Assembly: GCA_021793155.1 (NCBI GenBank)
Contig: JAJYTF010000033.1
Location: forward strand, 1 to 54,098
Reading direction: 5' to 3'
DNA: 54,098 nucleotides
Source of the DNA: Pseudomonadota bacterium
Lineage (GTDB): Bacteria; Pseudomonadota; Alphaproteobacteria; Rhodospirillales; Magnetospirillaceae
Position numbers and translations under genes: made by a program. Positions 42,956-52,297 of the stretch are shown here, piece after piece. Numbering within the stretch: position 1 is the stretch's first letter; every line of letters begins with the position of its first letter. Below the pieces are notes generated by a model. The model made no database searches and was not told the DNA's origin. It was given only the letters and a program-made list of their open reading frames with translations.

Positions 42956-43032
42956 TGGCGCGCCCGAAGAGATTCGAACTCCTAACCCTCAGATCCGTAG
43001 TCTGATGCTCTATCCAATTGAGCTACGGGCGC
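42956..43032 (-). tRNA. tRNA-Arg(ACG)
   Basis: The minus strand folds as a full 77-nt tRNA: a 7-bp acceptor stem GCGCCCG/CGGGCGC, a D arm with GCTC-N-GAGC, an anticodon stem TCAGA/TCTGA with loop CTACGGA (anticodon ACG, read as ICG), and a T loop TTCGAAT. The discriminator base is G and the CCA end is encoded (42956-42958 read on the minus strand). It decodes CGU/CGC/CGA arginine codons. Confidence 0.95.
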
Positions 43033-43072
43033 ACGCTTGCCCCGGCAAAACAGTTCGGGGCGGAGGACGGCG

Positions 43073-43101
43073 AACATACTCAAAGCGCCCGTGCACCGCA
43101 A
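43073..43101 (-). promoter_or_regulatory. Candidate promoter of tRNA-Arg
   Basis: On the minus strand, TTGCGG (43096-43101) and TATGTT (43073-43078) are separated by 17 bp, about 40 bp upstream of the tRNA 5' end. The match is only fair (three and four of six). Confidence 0.35.
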
Positions 43102-43297
43102 GCCCAAAAAATCCACCCCCTCAATTGGCCGCAATGGACACTCCTTGAGAGGTAAAAGCGACTTGTCGGCCCCCTGGCATTTGAGTACACTCCCCCGAAG
43201 ATTTGCTGGGGGAGCAAATTCCTTTCCATTTAGAAACTTAACAAGATCGATCCCGGCCGCATCGACCATAACTCGCGAGTCCAAGGTGCTTCGCCCG

Positions 43298-44413
43298 ATG
43301 GCTTTCCGCAAGACCCAATCCGTCGCTGTTCTAGCGGCAATTCTTCTCGGTGGATGCACGTCTGCCGACAATGCTTTGTTCCCGAACCTTGCGCCGGCCG
43401 AATCGGGCAGCTCTGAAGCCGCTCGGACTCCGCCGCCGGAACTCGGCACGACCACCTTTTCGGCGCCGAAGGTCAGTGATGGGGAACCGACGGGCACTTT
43501 CGTCGGCCAGAAAGTCATCGGTTTGCGGCACGATCTGCAGCAACTGCAATCGACACTCTCGGATCAAAGCAACGAGTTGCAGAAGATTCGCAGCAAGACA
43601 GTCGAAGACTCGCAAGGTTATCACGGGACAGTTGCGGCGATCGAGGCGCGCCTGCAAGTCGGCACGACGCCCGGCAACCCGATCCTGGTCCAGCAATGGA
43701 ACGATGCCGAGGTCGATCTGGACAAGATCAACGACGACATTCTGAAGATGAACCAACTGTCCACCAAGGTCGCCGCGACCTCTGGTGTGGCCGCCTATCT
43801 TCTCGACTCGGTCCGTGCCGCCCGCGGCCTGTCCGGGGCCGTCGACGAAGACCATCGACAGCTGCGAGTCCTTGAGGACGAAACCAATTCCACCACGGTG
43901 TTGATCGAACGCCTGCTGACCGAGCTGTCGACCGACGTGCAGCGGCAGCAGCAGTATGTGGCGAACGAACGCAACAACTTGAACACCTTGGCCGTCGCCA
44001 TCAAGAACGGCCAACTCTATGGTTCCTCGCTCGCCAACACGCCTTTGGCGCCATTGTCGGTCACACCTGCGCCCGCAGCCTCCGCCACCACCGGCGCCGC
44101 CCCTGCCTCGCTGGAGCATCCGCTGGTGGTGATCCGCTTCAATCGGCCGCGGGTGTCCTATGAAGACGCCCTGTACACGGCGGTCAAAGGCGCCCTGGAT
44201 CGCCGCCCGAACGCCGTATTCGACGTCGTCGCGGTGTCGCCCGCGGCGGGATCACCCGGCAAGGCTGCGCTTGGCGAAGCCGCAGCCCGGCGTCATGCCG
44301 AGGCGGTGGTGCGCTCCCTGTCGCAGATGGGATTGCCGTCGGACCGCGTCCGCATCAGCGCGGCCAGCAGCCCGGACGTCACCAGCGGCGAAGTGCGGCT
44401 TTTCGTTCGCTGA
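43298..44413 (+). CDS. Lipoprotein with coiled coil and OmpA-like C-terminal domain
   Basis: A 371-residue lipoprotein; lipidated cysteine C20 in ILLGGC. The central part (about 65-240) is heptad-rich and probably coiled coil (GLRHDLQQLQSTLSDQSNEL, QQQYVANERNNLNTL). The C-terminal 95 residues (LVVIRFNRPRVSYEDALYTAV ... EAAARRHAEAVVRSLSQMGL) resemble the OmpA-like peptidoglycan-associating fold in layout; the match is suggestive, not firm. An upstream in-frame ATG at 43037 would run through the tRNA promoter. Possibly part of the neighbouring envelope cluster although separated by the tRNA. Confidence 0.65.
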   Translation: MAFRKTQSVAVLAAILLGGCTSADNALFPNLAPAESGSSEAARTPPPELGTTTFSAPKVSDGEPTGTFVGQKVIGLRHDLQQLQSTLSDQSNELQKIRSKTVEDSQGYHGTVAAIEARLQVGTTPGNPILVQQWNDAEVDLDKINDDILKMNQLSTKVAATSGVAAYLLDSVRAARGLSGAVDEDHRQLRVLEDETNSTTVLIERLLTELSTDVQRQQQYVANERNNLNTLAVAIKNGQLYGSSLANTPLAPLSVTPAPAASATTGAAPASLEHPLVVIRFNRPRVSYEDALYTAVKGALDRRPNAVFDVVAVSPAAGSPGKAALGEAAARRHAEAVVRSLSQMGLPSDRVRISAASSPDVTSGEVRLFVR

Positions 44414-44525
44414 CACATTGGTTTCCTGAGATGCCCCGCGAGCGGCGGGCCTGCGTGGCCGCGTCTTTCGACCAGCGGCCACTGGCGGTTGCCCAGGCCT
44501 GACACGACTGGGATTTTCGTCCTTC

Positions 44526-46115
44526 TCAGAAGGCCGCCACGGAACCATCGCTGCGCGGGTCTGCGGCACCTTCCAGGCGACCGTCGGCGTGGCGCACGAC
44601 CGCTCCCGCATGCCCCATCCGTTCATCGAACGGCGCCACCAGGGTAACCTCGTGGCCGGCCTCGACCAAGGCGTCCACCACCCCCGGCTTGACGCTGGAT
44701 TCAACGGCAAGGCTGCAGGTTCCGTTCGCCGGGCCACACTCCAGGCGCCAGCGAGGCCCCGTCACCGCCTGCTGCAGCCCTTGGCCAAAGCAGGTGTAGC
44801 GGGTGAACAGCGCGGCTTGTGTCTGCGGTTGGCCATCCCCCCCCATGGCGCCATAGGCCAGCACCCGGCCGTCACGAAGGCGAGCCAGGGCCGGACATAG
44901 GGTGTGGAACGGCCGGCGCCCTGGAAGCAACAGGTTCCGGCCTGCCTCATCAAGCCCGAAGGCGGTGCCGCGGCTGTGCCACAGCAACCCGAAATCACCC
45001 ACTGCGACACCCGAGCCGAAAGGTGCGGCCACGCTTTGGATGTAACTCACCACCCGCCCGTCGCGATCACCGGCGCCAAACCAAGCGGTATCCCCCTGCC
45101 CTAGGCTGCCCGTCCAGGGCAAGGCCCGGTTCGGCGAGATATGGCCGGCCATGCGGTCGAGCAGCGGTTCACTCAAATAGGTGGTGGAATGGATCGTCAT
45201 GTAAGCCGGATCGGTCACATGAGCATTACGCACCACGAAGGCCTGCTTTGTCGCTTCAACGAGGGCGTGAATATGGGAAAAGCCCTCCGCCTCGTCGACC
45301 CCCAGCCGTTCGAACAGGCCGAGGATCAACAGGGAGGCCAGCCCCTGGGATGGCGGTGGCAGGTTGTAAACGGCGCCGGCGCCTAGCGATATCGATAATG
45401 GGCGGCGCCGCACCGACCGGTGCCGAGCCAGGTCTCCGGACCCGACCGGACTGCCGAGCTTCTGCAGTTCTGCTCCCAGGTGATGACCCACGGCGCCGCG
45501 ATAAAAGTCGTCGAGCCCGGCCTGCGCCAGCCGCTCGAGGAGATTGGCCATCCCCGGCTGACGGGCCAGTTGACCGGCCGGGGGATGAGCGCCATCACGC
45601 AGGTAGTGGGTGGCGAAACCCGGCTGACCGGCCAATTCTTCGTGCCGCCGCTGGAACGCCTGGACCTGGCCGACGGTTACGCCATAGCCGGTGCGCGCAT
45701 AGTGGACCGCTTCCTCGAACAGGCGCGAGAGAGGCAGCAGCCCGCCCCAGCGCGTGCTGATCTCCTGCGCCGCCTGCCAGCCCGAAACGACCCCGGCTAC
45801 CGTATTGGCCGCCAGCGGCCCGGCCGAAGGTACCTCCGTAAGGCCTTGCTCGCGGTACAGCGCGGCTTTGGCAGCAGTGCCGGCGGCGCCGCTGGCGTCG
45901 ATCGAAACGGGTGCCTTCCCAGGCTCGTGGATCAGCCAGAAGCCGTCACCGCCCAACCCGTTCATATGCGGGTAGACCACGGCACAGGTGGCCGCCGCCG
46001 CGATGATCGCCTCAATCGCGTTGCCGCCCTCCCGCAATACGGCCAAGCCGGCTTGCGCGGCAAGATGATGAGGCGCACTCACCATGCCCCGGGTCGCCAT
46101 CGGTGTTTGCAACAT
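44526..46115 (-). CDS. Gamma-glutamyltransferase family protein
   Basis: A 529-residue Ntn-hydrolase. The N-terminal pattern MVSAPHHLAAQAGLAVLREGGNAIEAIIAA and GLGGDGFWLIHEP is typical. The probable autocleavage/catalytic residue is T343 in QGDTAWFGAGD, followed by SYIQSVAAPFGSGV. The variant GDT-A-W resembles the YwrD-like branch. There is no signal peptide, so it is probably cytoplasmic; the substrate may be gamma-glutamyl peptides or another amide. ATG 46115 follows GAGGGGAT and starts just before the conserved domain. Divergent from gpt across 120 bp. Confidence 0.85.
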   Translation of the reverse strand: MLQTPMATRGMVSAPHHLAAQAGLAVLREGGNAIEAIIAAAATCAVVYPHMNGLGGDGFWLIHEPGKAPVSIDASGAAGTAAKAALYREQGLTEVPSAGPLAANTVAGVVSGWQAAQEISTRWGGLLPLSRLFEEAVHYARTGYGVTVGQVQAFQRRHEELAGQPGFATHYLRDGAHPPAGQLARQPGMANLLERLAQAGLDDFYRGAVGHHLGAELQKLGSPVGSGDLARHRSVRRRPLSISLGAGAVYNLPPPSQGLASLLILGLFERLGVDEAEGFSHIHALVEATKQAFVVRNAHVTDPAYMTIHSTTYLSEPLLDRMAGHISPNRALPWTGSLGQGDTAWFGAGDRDGRVVSYIQSVAAPFGSGVAVGDFGLLWHSRGTAFGLDEAGRNLLLPGRRPFHTLCPALARLRDGRVLAYGAMGGDGQPQTQAALFTRYTCFGQGLQQAVTGPRWRLECGPANGTCSLAVESSVKPGVVDALVEAGHEVTLVAPFDERMGHAGAVVRHADGRLEGAADPRSDGSVAAF

Positions 46116-46235
46116 TATGTCGATCCCCTCGTCGGTGGCGCGATTCTGCTTCAAGAATGGGCGCGCGTCCAGGGGGCGGCGTTGCTTTACCCCCTGGCCC
46201 GGGGATAAATTCTCCCAGCGTTCGAGGAGACTTGG

Positions 46236-46688
46236 ATGGTTCAGGACTTCACCGCCTGCACGGCGATCACCATCAGTTGGGAGACGTTGCATCGAGACGC
46301 CCGCATGCTGGCCCACAAGCTGAAGCGGCTGGGTCCCTTCAAGGGTATCATCGCAGTGGCCCGCGGCGGACTCGTGCCGGCGGCCGTCGTGGCGCGTGAA
46401 CTGGGCTTGCGGCTGGTCGATACGGTCTGTGTCGTCAGCTATGACGACAGGCGGCAACGCGATGGCGAGCCGGAGTTGCTGAAGTCCGTGGAAGGCGACG
46501 GAACGGGCTGGCTGGTGATCGACGACCTGGCGGATTCCGGCAACACCTTCCGCAAGCTGCGCAAAATCCTACCCAACGCCCACTACGCCGCCATCTATGT
46601 AAAGCCGCGCGGCAAGGACACGGTGGATACCAGCATCGCCGCCGTCGAACAGGACCTGTGGCTGGTATTCCCTTGGGACGGCGAGTAA
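46236..46688 (+). CDS. gpt: Xanthine-guanine phosphoribosyltransferase
   Basis: A 150-residue type I PRTase salvaging xanthine and guanine with PRPP. The PRPP loop is VIDDLADSGNTF, the PPi loop region ARGGLVPAAVVARELG, and the C-terminal KPRGKDTVDTSIAAVEQDLWLVFPWD is typical of Gpt. ATG 46236 has GAGGAG upstream. The stop lies 9 bp from the convergent panC stop. Confidence 0.95.
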   Translation: MVQDFTACTAITISWETLHRDARMLAHKLKRLGPFKGIIAVARGGLVPAAVVARELGLRLVDTVCVVSYDDRRQRDGEPELLKSVEGDGTGWLVIDDLADSGNTFRKLRKILPNAHYAAIYVKPRGKDTVDTSIAAVEQDLWLVFPWDGE

Positions 46689-46697
46689 CCTTCGGGG

Positions 46698-47561
46698 CTA
46701 CCGCGGCGTCACCGCAATGTTGTCCAGCAGGCGCGCCTTGCCCAGGTGGGCGGCGACGAGGAGGCGGCCCGGCCGGTCCAGGCGGTCGAGGCGGTCCAGG
46801 CTCTCGGCATCCCGCAATTCAAGGTAATCCACCGAGGCGAAGCCGGCCCCCAGCAGGACGGCCGCCCCCCAGTCCTCCTGCTCGGCGGCCGGCCCGCCGG
46901 CCGCGAGGCGTGCAGCGATCTGGGTCAAGGTGCGAAACAGGGCCGGGGCGATCGCCCGCTCGGCCTCGGTCAGATAGGCGTTGCGCGAACTCATGGCCAG
47001 ACCGTCGGCGTCCCTGACGGTCGGCACGCCGACGATGCTCACCGGGATGTCGAGGTCGCGCACCATGCGGCGGATCACCTGCAATTGCTGGTAATCCTTT
47101 TCGCCGAACAGCGCGATGTCGGGCCGCGCCTGCAACAGCAGCTTGGCGACCACCGTCGCCACCCCGGCAAAATGGCCGGGCCGAAAAGCGCCGCACAAAC
47201 CCTCGCTGACGCCGGCAACACTGACGGTGGTGGCGAACCCGGCGGGATACATCTCGGCCACCGTCGGTGCATAAAGCCCGTGCGCGCCCGCGCCGGCCAG
47301 CAGTTCGGCGTCGACGGCTTCGCGTCGCGGATAGGCGGAGAAATCCTCGCTCGGGCCAAACTGGGTCGGGTTGACGAACACGCTGGCAACCACCCGGTCG
47401 GCCAGTTCCAGCCCGCGACGGACCAGCGTCAGATGGCCGTCATGCAACGCCCCCATGGTGGGTACCAGGGCGACACGGAGGCCTTCGGCATGCCAGGCGG
47501 CGACCACGGCACGGAGCCCGGCGACTGACCTCATAACCGGCATCGGGAGAAGATGGCTCAT
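46698..47561 (-). CDS. panC: Pantothenate synthetase
   Basis: A 287-residue enzyme condensing pantoate with beta-alanine using ATP. The HIGH-like motif is [35 protein letters not shown] and [12 protein letters not shown] (KMSKS-like) follow. ATG 47561 overlaps the panB stop by 4 bp (ATGA), which fixes the start over longer in-frame options. A short Leu-Asp-Arg repeat (LDRLDRLDR) lies near the C-terminus. Confidence 0.96.
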   Translation of the reverse strand: MSHLLPMPVMRSVAGLRAVVAAWHAEGLRVALVPTMGALHDGHLTLVRRGLELADRVVASVFVNPTQFGPSEDFSAYPRREAVDAELLAGAGAHGLYAPTVAEMYPAGFATTVSVAGVSEGLCGAFRPGHFAGVATVVAKLLLQARPDIALFGEKDYQQLQVIRRMVRDLDIPVSIVGVPTVRDADGLAMSSRNAYLTEAERAIAPALFRTLTQIAARLAAGGPAAEQEDWGAAVLLGAGFASVDYLELRDAESLDRLDRLDRPGRLLVAAHLGKARLLDNIAVTPR

Positions 47562-48391
47562 TGGGGGTGACGCTTCGGGGCGCCGAAGCAGTGCTCCGCA
47601 GTGGGAAAGGCGCGGGCGCGGACCTCGTCGGCATAGGCCCGCGCCGCAGCCTCGACCTGGTCGGCCAAGTCGGCATAGCGCTTGACGAAGCGCGGCGTGA
47701 AGGTGCCGAACAGGCCGAGGATGTCGTCGACGACAAGCACCTGCCCATCGCAAGCGGGTGAAGCCCCGATGCCGATGGTCGGCACCGCAAGCTCCTGCGA
47801 GACGGCCCGGGCCACGGGTTCGACGGTCCCTTCGACAACCACGGCGAATGCGCCGGCTTCGGCTACCGCGCGGGCATCTGAGCGGATGGCCGCCGCCTCC
47901 TCGTCCAACCGGCCCTGTGCCCGGAAGCCGCCCAAGGCATGCACCGATTGCGGCGTGAGACCGATATGGGCAAGCACCGGGATGCCGCGGGTGGTCAGGA
48001 ATTCGATGGTCTCAGCCATTTCCGAGCCACCCTCCAGCTTCACGCCGGCGGCCCCGGTCTCGGCCATCACCCGGGCCGCGTTGCGGAACGCCTGCTGCGG
48101 GCTCTCCTGGTAGCTGCCGAATGGCAGGTCGATGATGACGCAGGCACGCTCGGAACCGCGCATGACCGCTTGGCCGTGGGCGATCATCATGTCGAGCGAC
48201 ACGCCCAAGGTCGTCTCCATGCCATAGAGGACCATTCCCAGGGAATCACCCACCAGCAACATGTCCACATGAGGATCGAGAAGGCGGGCAATCGGTGCGG
48301 TATAGGCGGTCAACACAACGATCGGCTGGCCGCCCTTCAGCTGGCGGATGTCGCGGACGGTAATCCGCTTGCTCTTGATTTCAGTGCTCAA
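47558..48391 (-). CDS. panB: 3-methyl-2-oxobutanoate hydroxymethyltransferase
   Basis: A 277-residue TIM-barrel enzyme adding the hydroxymethyl group from methylene-tetrahydrofolate to ketoisovalerate, the first step of pantothenate synthesis. Motifs: [36 protein letters not shown] with the Mg-binding Asp, [10 protein letters not shown] and [17 protein letters not shown]. Only 9 bp separate it from the upstream FNR-type regulator gene, so they are probably cotranscribed. Confidence 0.96.
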   Translation of the reverse strand: MSTEIKSKRITVRDIRQLKGGQPIVVLTAYTAPIARLLDPHVDMLLVGDSLGMVLYGMETTLGVSLDMMIAHGQAVMRGSERACVIIDLPFGSYQESPQQAFRNAARVMAETGAAGVKLEGGSEMAETIEFLTTRGIPVLAHIGLTPQSVHALGGFRAQGRLDEEAAAIRSDARAVAEAGAFAVVVEGTVEPVARAVSQELAVPTIGIGASPACDGQVLVVDDILGLFGTFTPRFVKRYADLADQVEAAARAYADEVRARAFPTAEHCFGAPKRHPQ

Positions 48392-48400
48392 AACAACCTC

Positions 48401-49168
48401 TCACGCGCCTTCGGCGATGCGTTGCAACGCCTCGTGTTGGCGAATCAGGAGATGATTGACGTCGGGAAGCGCGATCAGACCCTCGCGGCGGAAGCCGGTC
48501 AAGGTACGGCTTACCGTCTCGATGGTCAGCCCAAGGAAGTCGGCAATGTCCGAGCGGCTCATCGGAAGGGTTATCAACTGGTGGCGCTCACCAGCGCCGC
48601 AGAGGCGATCCCACAACATGACCAGAAAGCTCGCCACCTTCTCGCGCGCCGTCTTGCGGCCCAACAGCAGCATCTGATCGTGCGCTGCCGCGAGTTCCTG
48701 GGCGGTGGCGCCCAGCAGCTTCTTTTCCAGGACCGGAATTTCTTCGAAAAGGGCATCGAGCTTTCGCTTGGGGAAGCGACACACCATCACCGGCAGCATC
48801 GCCTCGGCGGTATACGCATAAGTGCCGTTGAGCGACAGGCCGAAGAAGTCGCCCGGAAACAGAAATGCGATGATCTGCCGCCGGCCGTCGGACAGCAACT
48901 TGTAGAGTTTCACCGCGCCGACGGTAATCTCATAAAGATGCTGGGCCGGATCCCCTTCGCGGAAAATGGTGGCGTTGCATTCGATGGAAGTCTGGCCGAG
49001 AAAAGTCATGAAGCGGCGGAACTGCTCGGTGGTCAGCCCCGAGCAGAACGACTTCGCCCCCAGATCACAATGGGTGCAGTACCCGACCGGGGATTCGCAC
49101 TTGTCCCGCTCTGCTGCCACCATGTCCAACGAAAGCATCCGCATCCCGGCCGCCGTCCGCATCGTCAT
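48401..49168 (-). CDS. fnr: FNR-type Crp-family oxygen-responsive regulator
   Basis: A 255-residue Crp/Fnr regulator. N-terminal cysteines C24, C31, C34 and C42 (C-x2-C-x7-C) together with the internal cysteine in VMVCRFPKRK make a set for an O2-labile [4Fe-4S] cluster, as in FnrN/FixK1-like proteins. The cNMP fold follows (FREGDPAQHLYEITVGAVKLY, FLFPGDFFGLS), and the HTH recognition helix is ETVSR in a DIADFLGLTIETVSRTL context, predicting the TTGAT-N4-ATCAA box. It lies downstream of ccoS and directly ahead of panB. A shorter start at residue 9 or 11 is possible. Confidence 0.92.
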   Translation of the reverse strand: MTMRTAAGMRMLSLDMVAAERDKCESPVGYCTHCDLGAKSFCSGLTTEQFRRFMTFLGQTSIECNATIFREGDPAQHLYEITVGAVKLYKLLSDGRRQIIAFLFPGDFFGLSLNGTYAYTAEAMLPVMVCRFPKRKLDALFEEIPVLEKKLLGATAQELAAAHDQMLLLGRKTAREKVASFLVMLWDRLCGAGERHQLITLPMSRSDIADFLGLTIETVSRTLTGFRREGLIALPDVNHLLIRQHEALQRIAEGA

Positions 49169-49243
49169 GTTTGGGATGATTATACGCGTTGCCCTCGCAA
49201 GGCAAGCGATGCGCAGATCTCCGGCCGGCGATCGACGATCTGA

Positions 49244-49432
49244 CTAGGACTTCCGGCCGGCATGATCGTGATCGCCCTCCTTGCCAGGAGGATCATCGTA
49301 GTCGAACAGGATCCGGTTGGCCGCACCGTCCAGGTCCTCGAACTGACCGCTTTTCAGTGCCCAGAGGAACGCCACCAAGCCGATGGCGCCAAGCACCAGC
49401 GCGACCGGGATCAGCATCAGAAGATTGGTCAC
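49244..49432 (-). CDS. ccoS: cbb3 oxidase maturation protein CcoS
   Basis: A 62-residue single-helix membrane protein matching CcoS: hydrophobic N-terminus (LLMLIPVALVLGAIGLVAFLWALKSGQFEDLDGAANRILFD shape) with the hallmark GQFEDLDG and RILFD. CcoS is needed to insert cofactors into subunit CcoN. Overlaps ccoI by 4 bp. Its short length and cco context make it secure. Confidence 0.93.
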   Translation of the reverse strand: MTNLLMLIPVALVLGAIGLVAFLWALKSGQFEDLDGAANRILFDYDDPPGKEGDHDHAGRKS

Positions 49433-51768
49433 CAGAGCCTCCCTCGTGAGAGCCTCAAGGCATTGACGATCACCACGACGGACGAGGTGGACATCGAGAT
49501 CGCCGCGATGAGGGGTGTAACCATGCCCGTGATCGCCAGGGGAATGGTGAACAGATTATACACCAATGCCAGACCGAAGTTTTGGCGAACCAGGGAATGC
49601 GCCTTTCTGGCCACCGTCATGGCTTCGAGAACCGGTGCCAGGCGATGGCCCTGGAAGACGATGTCGGCGGCTGTTTGACTCACATCCACGGCCGTCGACG
49701 GCGACATGGAGACATGGGCCAGAGCCAAGGCTGGCGCATCGTTCAAGCCATCGCCGACCATCAGCACCTTACGCCCCTGCTCCGCCAGTTCGGTCAGACG
49801 GGCGCATTTGTCCGCCGGCCTGCAGCCGGCCTGCCAGCGCTCGATCCCCACCGCATCGGCCACCGCCTGGACCGTCACAGCACGGTCACCGGACAGGAGT
49901 TCCACCCGAAAGCCGCGGCGCTTGAGCGTCGCCACAACCTCGACGGCATCAGGCCGGGGCTGATCGGCGAAAGCGAAGCGTAGCGGCGGGCGGTTCGGGC
50001 GGTCGAGGAACAACTCGGGTCCCGCTTGCTGACCGGAATCGTCCCGCAGCCCGAGCCAACGCCGGCCGCCAAGCCGAATGTCCTCCCACTCCAACCCACA
50101 GCCGGGAATCTCGCGGACACCGGCCGCCACCGGAATATCAGGACAGGCCCGCAGAAGGGCTCGAGCCACAGGATGCCGGCTGGCGCCGGCGATCGACGCG
50201 GCGAGCCGCAGATCGTCCTCATCCCAATCGCCGGGCAACAGTTCCGGCCGGCCTATGGTAAGCGTCCCGGTCTTGTCGAACACCACCGTATCGACCGCGG
50301 CAAGACGCTCCTGCGCCGTCGCCGATTTCAGCAGGGCGCCTTGCCGCAGCAGGCGTCCGGACGCCACCACCTGCACCACCGGCACAGCCAGCGCCAGGGC
50401 GCAGGGGCAAGTGATGATCAGAACCGAGACGGCGTAAAGCAGCGCCACCTGCCATGGCGTAGCCGTTAAGACTTCCCATCCGATGAAAGTGAAAAGCCCC
50501 AGCAGGTGCACCACCGGCGCGTAGTAGCGGGACACCCGGTCGGCCACGGCGACATAGCGGGCCCGGCCTTGTTCCGCCACTTCCATCATCCGGACGATCT
50601 CGGCCAGCAAGGTGCTCTCGCCCACCGCCGTGACGGTGATGCGCAAGGCCGCCGAGAGGTTCAGGGAGCCGGCGAAGACGGCGGTTCCCGGCGTTGCGGG
50701 AGAGGGCATCGTCTCACCCGTGAGCAGGCTGGTATCCAGTTCGGATTGCCCGTCGATCACCGTGCCGTCGACCCCGATGCGGTCGCCGGCAGCGGCCAGG
50801 ACGGTTGCTCCCGGCGCCACCTGATCGGGAGGCAGCAAACGTCGGGTGCCGTCCGGTTCCAAAACCGTGACCACCGTCGCGCCCAGCGACAGCAGATGTT
50901 CGGCGGCCGAGCGGGCGCGGCCACGCGCGCGGCTGTCGAGGTAGCGGCCGATCAGCAGGAAGAACAGCAGCGAGACGGCCGCGTCGAAATAGGCATGCCG
51001 GCCCCCGACTATGGTCTCCCACAAGCTCATGCCCGCAGTCAGAACCACGCCGATGGTGATGGGCACATCCATATTGGTGTGCCCGCTTTTCAGCGCGGCG
51101 AGCGCCGAACGGGCGAAGGGTCGAAGGCAATAGACCACCGCCGGCAAGGCGATCAGCGCGGAAATCCAATGGAAGAGGGATCGGGTCGCCCAGTCCATGC
51201 TGCCATCGTCGCCGGCCCAGATGGATACCGAAAACAGCATGACGTTGCCTGCGGCGAAGCCGGCCACCGCCATCGCGCGCAACAGCTCCTTCTCATGCCG
51301 TTCGGCCTCGCGGCCCAGCCGTTGCGGGTCATAGGGAAGCAGGCGATAGCCGACCGCCTGAAGGGGGGCCAGGATGGCGTTGGCGTTGTTCTCGTCCGAT
51401 CGCCAGCGCACCACCAGACGGCGGGTGGTCATGTTCAGCCGGCCCTCGACGATCCCCGGCTGGCGACCGAGAAGGGATTCGATCAGCCAGACGCAAGCGG
51501 CGCAGTGCATGCCCTCCACCATCAGATGGAGCGCAGCGACCCCATCCTCGCCGACGCGGACATGCGGCTCAAAATCGATGGGCCCCGCCTCTTGATCCGG
51601 GCGGAGTGGAGGCTGGGTGGGGTCGATGCAACGGCGGGTATAGTACTGGTCAAGACCCATGCCGCGCACCAAAGCGTAGGCGGCCTGGCAACCGCGGCAA
51701 CAGAAATCAGGGCCGGCGGCTGACGCCGGTCCCACTTCCAGGCCGCAGTGGGCGCAGTTTGCCATCAA
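49429..51768 (-). CDS. ccoI: Copper-transporting P1B-type ATPase for cbb3 assembly (CcoI/FixI)
   Basis: A 779-residue heavy-metal P-type ATPase. The N-terminus has a treble-clef-like CAHCG ... CCRGCQ metal motif (DUF2318-like leader typical of CcoI) and an HMA domain with MHCAACV. The membrane metal site is TCPCALA, the phosphorylated aspartate D498 in FDKTGTLT, and GDGLNDAPAL closes the hinge. CcoI exports copper to the periplasmic side for insertion into the cbb3 binuclear centre. It sits in ccoG-ccoH-ccoI-ccoS order. Confidence 0.95.
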   Translation of the reverse strand: MMANCAHCGLEVGPASAAGPDFCCRGCQAAYALVRGMGLDQYYTRRCIDPTQPPLRPDQEAGPIDFEPHVRVGEDGVAALHLMVEGMHCAACVWLIESLLGRQPGIVEGRLNMTTRRLVVRWRSDENNANAILAPLQAVGYRLLPYDPQRLGREAERHEKELLRAMAVAGFAAGNVMLFSVSIWAGDDGSMDWATRSLFHWISALIALPAVVYCLRPFARSALAALKSGHTNMDVPITIGVVLTAGMSLWETIVGGRHAYFDAAVSLLFFLLIGRYLDSRARGRARSAAEHLLSLGATVVTVLEPDGTRRLLPPDQVAPGATVLAAAGDRIGVDGTVIDGQSELDTSLLTGETMPSPATPGTAVFAGSLNLSAALRITVTAVGESTLLAEIVRMMEVAEQGRARYVAVADRVSRYYAPVVHLLGLFTFIGWEVLTATPWQVALLYAVSVLIITCPCALALAVPVVQVVASGRLLRQGALLKSATAQERLAAVDTVVFDKTGTLTIGRPELLPGDWDEDDLRLAASIAGASRHPVARALLRACPDIPVAAGVREIPGCGLEWEDIRLGGRRWLGLRDDSGQQAGPELFLDRPNRPPLRFAFADQPRPDAVEVVATLKRRGFRVELLSGDRAVTVQAVADAVGIERWQAGCRPADKCARLTELAEQGRKVLMVGDGLNDAPALALAHVSMSPSTAVDVSQTAADIVFQGHRLAPVLEAMTVARKAHSLVRQNFGLALVYNLFTIPLAITGMVTPLIAAISMSTSSVVVIVNALRLSRGRLW

Positions 51769-51775
51769 CAGGCCG

Positions 51776-52297
51776 TCAATTCACTTTGATCCGTTTATCG
51801 AACTGGTAATCGAGATCAGCGCGGTGCGCGGTAACATGCATCTCCCACTGGCCAGGCAGCGGCAGGCTGGCCAGTGCGGTGTAGCGGCCGTCCCCGCGCT
51901 CGGCTAATTCCATGCTCTTGTCATGGCCTGCCGAGGTCGGGCGGACGAAATCGGCCTTCACCGAAAGGCCTGTGATCGGTTTGCCGTCCTTGTCGTGAAA
52001 GCTCACCGTCACGTCGGCTTCCGGATCCAGGCCTTCCACGTGGCCGCCGCGGGAATCCACCTCGGCTTCCACCGACCAGCCCAATTTTTCCTGGGCCTTG
52101 GCCATGGCCAGGGCATGGTTGTACGCCAAACCCTGCTCATAGGCGTGTTCCGTTTCCAGGCCGGTGAAGCTATGCACGGCCGAGTACATGAACACCAGAT
52201 TAACCGCCAGAACCACGCCGAACACGCCGACGTAGATGTAAGGGTACCACCATCCGCGCGGGCGCCGAGGGCTTGCTTGCTTCGCTGCTGCGTTCAT
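51776..52297 (-). CDS. ccoH: cbb3 oxidase assembly protein CcoH/FixH
   Basis: A 173-residue FixH-family protein: one transmembrane helix (about 20-42, WWYPYIYVGVFGVVLAVNLV) and a periplasmic domain with VHSFTGLETEHAYEQGLAYN and LPLPGQWEMHVTAHRADLDYQFDKRI. It stabilises cbb3 assembly intermediates with CcoI. Start overlaps the ccoG stop by 4 bp; ccoI follows 7 bp later. Confidence 0.94.
   Translation of the reverse strand: MNAAAKQASPRRPRGWWYPYIYVGVFGVVLAVNLVFMYSAVHSFTGLETEHAYEQGLAYNHALAMAKAQEKLGWSVEAEVDSRGGHVEGLDPEADVTVSFHDKDGKPITGLSVKADFVRPTSAGHDKSMELAERGDGRYTALASLPLPGQWEMHVTAHRADLDYQFDKRIKVN

Noticed and set aside
43037-43297. Extended N-terminus of the coiled-coil lipoprotein
   Set aside because: It would add an Arg/Ser-rich stretch before a clear signal peptide and would run through the tRNA promoter region.
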